DNA from: Picocystis sp. L7
Taxonomy: Eukaryota; Chlorophyta; Picocystophyceae; Picocystales; Picocystaceae
Assembly (NCBI GenBank): GCA_020975725.1
Contig: QXJR01000019.1
Coordinates: 62,001 to 126,000 of the forward strand
DNA: 64,000 nucleotides
Reading direction: 5' to 3'
In this document: piece by piece, positions 58,007-64,000 of the stretch
Layout: every line of letters begins with the position of its first letter
How positions within the stretch are numbered: position 1 is the stretch's first letter
Made by a program: the position numbers and the translations under genes
Notes under the pieces: generated by a model
Databases searched by the model: none
What the model was told of the DNA's origin: nothing
What the model saw: the letters and a program-made list of their open reading frames with translations, nothing else

Positions 58007-61000
58007 ATGGCTCCTGGGAACACGTGGTCCTGCGGATTGGACGAAGACGGCGAGCTTGGACATGACACGAGCCGAACACGCGACAAAAAAGGCACAATGG
58101 CGTGTCCCAAGCCCAGAAAAGTGAGGATGGGAGACCTGGAGTTCCAACAGCTGCGTGCTGGACACGCTCACGTCGTGGGTGTAGAAAGACACACCGGTAG
58201 AGCCAGGGTGTTCGGACAAGGATTGCCTGCAAACATGGGCGTGATGCTGGATGTGGACGTGCCGATCCAACAAGTGAGCTGTGGTTATGCGCATGCAGCT
58301 CTTATCGGCAAAGACGCCCTGGCCAGGGCCTTCGGATCGGATGAATTTGGACAATGCGCGACCGATGGCAAAGACCATGCCCTAGGACCGGAAGCGATTG
58401 ATGGCGATGCCAAACTCATGCATGCCAAGGTCATGAATGGCATGGAACACGTGAGAGCCTCTCAAGTGGCCTGCGGGCACTTTCACACGCTGGTCGCGAC
58501 CGCAGACGGCACTGTGCTGGCCTGCGGACAAGATGTGAGGACGGGTGGCCAGGGGCAGGATTCCATGCAGGGAATCTGTAGGGTGGAAGGCCTATGGGGG
58601 ATCTATCCCATCTGCATCGCCGCAGGAGAAGGATTCAGCGCCGCAATCAGCAGCCAAGGGGATCTCTTCACATGGGGTCGCAACCGACACGGTCAACTGG
58701 GGCATGGGGAAGGCACCTCTCAAGGATCTTCCCAGATATCGCCGTCACAGGAAACCTCTCAAGGATCCGAATCAAGGCCGTCGTTACCCCAAACGATGCA
58801 AACTGACCCAAATGCTTTGGGTGGACTGGAGCATGGCGTTGTTCATCGTGCCAAAGGCAGGGTCAACCAGAGGATGTTGGAGACCATGCTGGAGATGGGG
58901 ATCGAGAAGGCCAGTGCCGAGGAGGCACTTGAACAGACCGGATCCTTGGGCGTGGAGATGGCACTAGAATGGCTTTATGCTGGAGAAAGAAGTGGCAGAA
59001 CCGCTGTGGAGGAAGCGGCGTCCAGGAGCAACCGTTCGATTGTGCCCTTTTCACAAGTGGCATCACCACAGCAAGGTAGCTCTCCCCTGGACCACGTACC
59101 TAGACTGGTTTTTGGGGCAAGACGTGCGACATGGGTGCAATGTGGCGGGTCTCACACAGCTTTCCTCACAGATGAGGGCAGGGCCTTCACGTTCGGGCTT
59201 GGGAGGCATGGGCAGCTGGGCCATGGGATCACTGCAAACGTATTTTCTCCACGTGAGGTGGCCTTGCTGAGCAACCACTTCGTTGTTGATGTGGCATGTG
59301 GCATGCACCATACCGTGTTTTTGACATCAGAAAAGAGAATATTTACGTGCGGTAGTGGTGAGTTTGGGCAACTTGCACATGAAGATATGCAAGACAAGCT
59401 CATTCCTGTTGAAGTTTGTACCTCTCACTTTCAAAAGGATGGAGAAGACGACGTTGTTGCCATCTCGGCTGTTGCTGCTGGCAGTTACTGCACCTTTTTC
59501 CTGTCTGGAGAAGACCAACGGAGTAACGGTATAGAGATTGACCGCAACGCTGTGCTTGAAGGCGTCCATCAGGCAGTGCGTCTTTGGCAAGCTTCGCAAG
59601 GTACCAGAGGGAAGTTGGAGCTAGAAGCGAGCATTGATTTTTTGTTTGGATCTGCTGCCAGTCTCATGAAAGTTTTTGGAAATTTTGGTTCCTATGACAT
59701 CGATGCAGAAGTGTTGAATTCTTGCTACAAGGGTTTGCTGGCAACGCTGGATGAGAATGTGGTTGGGTGTCTCCAGAAGAGCACAACGAGGCTCTGCAGG
59801 GAGATGGAGTTGCATCAGATCCTTCTCAATTCTCCAGAGCGTGCCGGCATACTGTTTTGCTTGATGCTGAATCCTCTAGTGGCCGAACCAAAGTTGATGT
59901 TCTTACCACGGATATGTAGAATTGTTTCCAGCATCAGTAGAGCTACTAAGGCAGCATTGGTTTACCTTTGGTCACATAGCTGTCCTGCGGATATTTTGGC
60001 AACAAGAATAGTTCGACCTCTCCGTCGATACATCACAGCTTGCCTTGAGAGCGATCCAAGGGCAGGTGAAGAAGTGATACGGGCCATTAGCGTGCTTGGC
60101 ATTGTCGAAGAGGCCAACCAAAGCAGAGCATTAGATTCAGATAGTAGTAACCTGCGGGCCCTTCCTGTAGAAGAATTTTACAATGATTTGATAAGCGAGC
60201 GGTTTGATGCTTTTCAGGATTATGTTCATTGGCGTCGAGGGCAAGAACTTACAGCTACCACCAGGGGTGGTGCGAGTGTACCGTTCACGTTCTGTGCCTA
60301 CCCTTTCCTTCTTGATAGCGCAGCAAAAAGCCGTGTGCTGCATGCGGAAGCCCACATTCAGCAGCAACAGAGTGTCCATCAAGCAAGGATTGAGCAGGTA
60401 TTCGGAGCGCTCGTGGGTATGCAGCGTGCACCTGGATCTGTTGCATCTCTCCAACAAAAGAGCACCCGTCAACAAAGTGGCACCTCCTCTTCACGCACAC
60501 GGACAGAGCCGCAGCGTCCTGCCGACCGGGGTTTCTTTGAGTCCCTCCGAGGCATTTGGGGCCCTTCAGTTCAAGCCCAACCAATGGAGGTCGATGAACC
60601 TGAATCAGCAGATCAGGAACAAGAAGATGCAAGCGAGCGACTGGATCGAACACAATCCATTGAACACCCCCAACCGCATCTGTGTGGTGTGCCAGGAGAG
60701 CATCCAGATCTATGCATACTCCGAGTGCGGCGTGATCACTTGGTAGAAGATGCGTTGGATGAGCTGGCAAGGCAGCATCCCAACGATCTCTTCAAGCCCT
60801 TAAGGGTGCACTTCATTGGAGAGGAAGGTGTAGATGCAGGAGGTGTCCGCAAAGAATTTTTCCAACTCGTGCTGCAAGTTTTGTTTCGTACGGAATACGA
60901 TCTGTTCACGTTTTACCCTGAGAGTCGGATGTTCTGGTTTAATCCAGCATCCCTTGAGTCGAAGGAGGTGTACATGTTAGTAGGGCTTATCATTGGTATA

Positions 61001-61765
61001 GCGGTCTATAACCGGGTTATTTTGGACGTTCACTTTCCCTCTGCATTGTATAAAAAGTTGTTGGGTGTTCCGGTCGGGCTGCCTGAGCTCAAGGAGCTTG
61101 ACCCAACCGTTGGGAAGAGCTTGGAAAGTTTGTTGCATTACGAGGGCCCTGGTTCTATTGAGGAAACATTTTGTCTATCGTTTGCAATAGAACGCACTGC
61201 GTATGGAGAGACCCACAACATTGATCTCAAGCCTGGTGGTTCACAGATTCCAGTAACGAAAGGAAATCGGGAAGAGTACGTGAATCTCTACGTCGAGGAG
61301 GTACTCGACCGGGGAGTAACGGAAAAGTTTGATGCGTTCGCCAAAGGTTTTCTGCTCCTGATTGGTGGCGGAGGCGCCCTCCATATATTTCGGCCTCAGG
61401 AGGTGGAGCGTTTGGTATGTGGAACCCCACACCTGGATTTCAAGGCTCTAGAACGTGCGGCAAAGTACGAAGGTTACAGCGGCAGCGAAAATGTGATCAA
61501 GTGGCTTTGGAACACAGTGAACAGCTACACCATTGAGGATCAAAAACACTTCCTGAAGTTCTTGTCTGGCAGTGATCGTGCTCCGATTGGGGGGCTTCTC
61601 AAGCTGCCTATTTTGATTCAAAGGGCTGGAAGTGACACGAATCGACTACCCACGGCACATACTTGCTTCAACACACTTCTACTCCCTCAGTACAACAGCG
61701 AGGAGAAGCTGAAGGACCGTCTTACTGTAGCCATTCAAAATGCGGTTGGATTTGGTCTTCAGTGA
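58007..61765 (+). CDS. HERC-like ubiquitin ligase: RCC1 repeats, UBA domain, HECT domain
   Basis: The 1252-residue protein begins with RCC1-type beta-propeller blades (1 to about 240; WSCGLDEDGELGHD, AISSQGDLFTWGRNRHGQLGHG). A UBA domain follows (about 286-325; LETMLEMGIEKASAEEALEQT). More RCC1 blades run to about 500 (AFTFGLGRHGQLGHG, IFTCGSGEFGQLAHED). A long helical middle comes next. The HECT domain (about 895-1252) includes RVHFIGEEGVDAGGVRKEFF, MLVGLIIGIAVYN and the active-site cysteine C1220 in HTCFN. It should pass ubiquitin from an E2 through C1220 to substrates. The order resembles human HERC4 apart from the UBA. The 3' half is clearly AT-richer than the 5' half. The ATG at 58007 precedes the first RCC1 blade; the frame is open upstream. 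Confidence 0.93.
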   Translation: MAPGNTWSCGLDEDGELGHDTSRTRDKKGTMACPKPRKVRMGDLEFQQLRAGHAHVVGVERHTGRARVFGQGLPANMGVMLDVDVPIQQVSCGYAHAALIGKDALARAFGSDEFGQCATDGKDHALGPEAIDGDAKLMHAKVMNGMEHVRASQVACGHFHTLVATADGTVLACGQDVRTGGQGQDSMQGICRVEGLWGIYPICIAAGEGFSAAISSQGDLFTWGRNRHGQLGHGEGTSQGSSQISPSQETSQGSESRPSLPQTMQTDPNALGGLEHGVVHRAKGRVNQRMLETMLEMGIEKASAEEALEQTGSLGVEMALEWLYAGERSGRTAVEEAASRSNRSIVPFSQVASPQQGSSPLDHVPRLVFGARRATWVQCGGSHTAFLTDEGRAFTFGLGRHGQLGHGITANVFSPREVALLSNHFVVDVACGMHHTVFLTSEKRIFTCGSGEFGQLAHEDMQDKLIPVEVCTSHFQKDGEDDVVAISAVAAGSYCTFFLSGEDQRSNGIEIDRNAVLEGVHQAVRLWQASQGTRGKLELEASIDFLFGSAASLMKVFGNFGSYDIDAEVLNSCYKGLLATLDENVVGCLQKSTTRLCREMELHQILLNSPERAGILFCLMLNPLVAEPKLMFLPRICRIVSSISRATKAALVYLWSHSCPADILATRIVRPLRRYITACLESDPRAGEEVIRAISVLGIVEEANQSRALDSDSSNLRALPVEEFYNDLISERFDAFQDYVHWRRGQELTATTRGGASVPFTFCAYPFLLDSAAKSRVLHAEAHIQQQQSVHQARIEQVFGALVGMQRAPGSVASLQQKSTRQQSGTSSSRTRTEPQRPADRGFFESLRGIWGPSVQAQPMEVDEPESADQEQEDASERLDRTQSIEHPQPHLCGVPGEHPDLCILRVRRDHLVEDALDELARQHPNDLFKPLRVHFIGEEGVDAGGVRKEFFQLVLQVLFRTEYDLFTFYPESRMFWFNPASLESKEVYMLVGLIIGIAVYNRVILDVHFPSALYKKLLGVPVGLPELKELDPTVGKSLESLLHYEGPGSIEETFCLSFAIERTAYGETHNIDLKPGGSQIPVTKGNREEYVNLYVEEVLDRGVTEKFDAFAKGFLLLIGGGGALHIFRPQEVERLVCGTPHLDFKALERAAKYEGYSGSENVIKWLWNTVNSYTIEDQKHFLKFLSGSDRAPIGGLLKLPILIQRAGSDTNRLPTAHTCFNTLLLPQYNSEEKLKDRLTVAIQNAVGFGLQ

Positions 61766-63587
61766 CTTGTTTCTGTCCTTGAATTATCAGTCCATCTGTT
61801 TTTTTTGCTGTACGCCATGGTAGGAGGGTTCGTTGTCGGGTGGAAAATGCTAGGGAAGAGCTCAACCTTCCCTTTATCCTCGCAATGTGCACAAACGACC
61901 ATTATTTACATTGTTTTCGCGAACCGGCACCCACCCCTCTAGCGGTTGAGGGATGGTTGCTGGAACTAATGTGGAATCGCATGCTGGGTGCTTGTATAAT
62001 GGTGGGCGCATCTGCTCATGGCAGTACTTCTGGAATATCTTTATTCGACCGATCCGAATGTATACCTGAGGCGATGGATTGCTGCAATTCTAGGAGGATT
62101 TCTGTTCGAGTTGCGACTGTCCAATCACCAAGAAGATTTTGTTGGGAGTTCATCAGCAGAGCGTTTGAACTCTTTTGGTGGAGGGCTTGCGTGACTAGTG
62201 TTTCCATCGTTCATTGCACATGGGTTGCAACTCGTTCCCGTCCTTGAGTCTGGGCCCCTTTTTGACTTGTACCAATTGCGCAACCAATGATCACAACGGC
62301 AAATAAACTGCTCCAGGCATGAGGGGTGTGAGCAAGAAACCACGCCAAGGATTTTGGTCTGCCTTGTTCCAGTCATTCCTCTCCGGACGGTTGCTACAGC
62401 AGATTTTCGGGTGCTGCATGGATTGTTTGTGTAGGTGGAGTTAGAAGGCACTTTTACTTTCATGATTTCCTTGGTATTGTACCTGTGTGAAGTTGGATGG
62501 GTCTCCTACCCATGAAACACCGATCCCACTCGTTTGGTTGTGTTGGCAGCCGTTCTCGCTTGCCCACCCTGTATATCTTACCCCAAGTGGTTTGGATCCT
62601 CTTCCATTTTGTATTCCCTCCTCTCGTTTCTGAATCAAGGATTCACACATGGGCTTGTTTCTTGCATGCATGCATGCCATCTTGTCACCTGTCCATCACA
62701 TGGGTGAAGAAGATGAATATGCTCATCCTGTCCCTGGAATCCGCCGAGGTGCTACAGCCTACCCAACGCACCCCTCGAAGGGGGGCAGACGAATCCTCAA
62801 AATTCGACGAGGGAAGAATACCCCAATCCAATACCCCCCTTTCGTCCAGGTTTCCTGGGATCTGGTCCGTCGGCCTTTCGAATGGGGACTACAGCCCATG
62901 CCATGGGCCCCATGGCACCTTGGACAATGGATGGTGCATACTTGGAGACGGGATGCATCAACAGCATGCATCCGTTCCCACACATGCGGGTTGGACGGCA
63001 ACGCTGGAGACCGTGCCGTGGCACTTGGTTCCAGATCCAGGGTTGGATGGGCGGATTGTGTGTTTGTGTCCATCTGCCCTTCCACCACCAAACACCCACC
63101 ATCTCGTTGAGGACGGGTTGCATTTCGAAGGGAACCTTTCCTGTGTCTTCTGTGTCCCTTTCCTCAATCGTGCGACATGGCATGGCCTGTCCTCCTGCAG
63201 TTACACCCCTTCGTGTCCAGTTGCACCCTCGCGGTCCCCCAACCCTCGTCCCCAGCCCAGACACCACACCCCACCGGCAGACACACCCCGGTGGCCACGG
63301 TCCGATCCCTCCCTCCTTCGCTCGGGTCCCCGAGGCTCCCGGGTGTCGTGTGCACCAGTTGCACCCTCTTTTGTGCAAGACACACCCTCGCTGGGCCGCG
63401 TCGCGACGTGCTGCGCTTCTTTCGTCGCGTCGACGCTTCACGTGCGCGTAAAAGACTCCCTCTACGTGCTGGCACCGCACCTGAAAGGAAAAACGCGAAG
63501 AAAAAGCGCCCGGATCGGCCCAGTGGCGCGGGAATGCGAACCGACGGGAGGAGATGGCGTGCTTTTTTGTTGCTTTGGATGTGGACG
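61766..63587. other. Intergenic, no supported gene
   Basis: This 1.8-kb spacer has the HERC-like gene's 3' flank and, on the right, a C-rich promoter-like stretch with repeated GTTGCACCCTC (about 63220 and 63360) and CACACCC words. No coding or RNA gene is supported. Confidence 0.45.
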
Positions 63588-64000
63588 ATGACCAAGCACG
63601 CCACTGGTCAAGACATGAGCGAAGTTGGCGACCTCCAAGGGGATGAGGTCGACCTGGAAGGCGTGGACGAGGAAGACAGCTGCGACGTGGCCGTAGAATA
63701 TACCACCGATGTGGTCTCCAATCCTGGAGGTGGATCTGCACTTCCCATGTTCCTAGGACAGGCCATCTTGGTCAACACTGCGTCCGAACCTGTGAAAGCA
63801 TGGGAGATGAAAGCCATGTTTCGGTACGATGAAACCATCACTCAAGACGGACTGTTTGGAGCGAGGATCTTGCCTCCAGAAGAAGATGCAGGACAAGACG
63901 GGACAGAAAACCCATCCAATGCGAGCATGGTCCATCTGGCCAGTCTTCCAGAAGAAACGCCGGCCATCACCGCAGGTGGACAGGGATCGTTCGTGTTCCT
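63588..64000 (+). CDS. Unidentified protein, 5' part (runs off right edge)
   Basis: The frame stays open to the window end (137 codons). In-frame ATGs occur at 63534, 63579, 63588 and 63615, so the start is uncertain. From 63615 the protein begins MSEVGDLQGDEVDLEGVDEE, an acidic cytosolic-looking start. It continues VEYTTDVVSNPGGGSALPMF, GQAILVNTASEPVKAWEMK, MFRYDETITQDGLFGARILP and then polar sequence. The balanced amino-acid composition and placement after a GC-rich promoter-like stretch suggest a real gene. I do not recognise a family; the visible part reads like the start of a beta-rich domain. Confidence 0.6.
   Translation, partial: MTKHATGQDMSEVGDLQGDEVDLEGVDEEDSCDVAVEYTTDVVSNPGGGSALPMFLGQAILVNTASEPVKAWEMKAMFRYDETITQDGLFGARILPPEEDAGQDGTENPSNASMVHLASLPEETPAITAGGQGSFVF

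Noticed and set aside
62497-63591. 364-codon plus-strand frame after the HERC-like gene
   Set aside because: Low-complexity Pro/His/Ser composition, competing frames on the other strand and no domain.

Overview
This window reads as nuclear DNA of a small green (Viridiplantae) alga. The protein set is plant-type: an HCF173-like protein, an RNase E with a starch-binding domain, a BIO3-BIO1 fusion, a SPA/COP1-type light-signalling protein, hydroxyproline O-arabinosyltransferase, SWEET, an OXA2-type insertase with TPRs and a plant-like RPB3. Genes are dense and nearly intron-free. Only two clear spliceosomal introns are visible, a 74-nt one in plastid RPL33 and a 377-nt one in RPB3. Convergent neighbours sit about 75-320 bp apart. 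Divergent promoters are longer (0.3-1.9 kb), GC-rich and carry G/C runs. Many genes look GC-rich at the 5' end and poorer towards the 3' end. The species cannot be fixed from sequence reading alone; an intron-poor picoplanktonic (prasinophyte-grade) alga is my inference.

Left part (1-18.5 kb): the 5' end of a Golgi-type sulfotransferase (minus, cut by the window edge); an apparently whole, recently inserted non-autonomous LTR element (2432-4694) with identical 472-bp LTRs, a 5-bp target duplication and an interior made largely of tandem repeats, lying just upstream of a hydroxyproline O-arabinosyltransferase; ETHE1 persulfide dioxygenase; a SWEET sugar transporter; a minisatellite and T-tract in front of a SKI2 RNA helicase; a small membrane protein; an HCF173-like psbA translation factor; and a coiled-coil ER protein ending in KDEL.

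Middle (18.5-42.7 kb): a membrane RING protein with a Cys-rich ectodomain, organellar IF3, plastid aspartate kinase, plastid RPL33 (spliced), RPB3 (spliced), an OXA2-like insertase, glucosidase I, the biotin-synthesis fusion BIO3-BIO1, an F-box/LRR protein, and the most unusual gene: a PRR-type response-regulator receiver domain fused to a SPA-like pseudokinase, coiled coil and COP1/SPA-type WD40 propeller (40134-42659).

Right part (42.7-64 kb): SPO11, a VIP1/PPIP5K inositol pyrophosphate kinase, a hypothetical basic protein, a DnaJ-type zinc-finger (PSA2/BSD2/LQY1-like) protein, RNase E, a HERC-like RCC1-UBA-HECT ubiquitin ligase, and the start of an unidentified gene running off the right edge.

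There are no operons; each gene appears to have its own promoter. Functional themes recur without being clustered: secretory-pathway glycan work (sulfotransferase, HPAT, glucosidase I, KDEL protein), plastid gene expression (HCF173, RPL33, RNE, zinc-finger protein), ubiquitin and light signalling (RING, F-box, SPA, HERC). Short motifs (GTTAAC/AGTTAAG, CAAAGCACG and TTCGAA palindromes) recur in the promoters.
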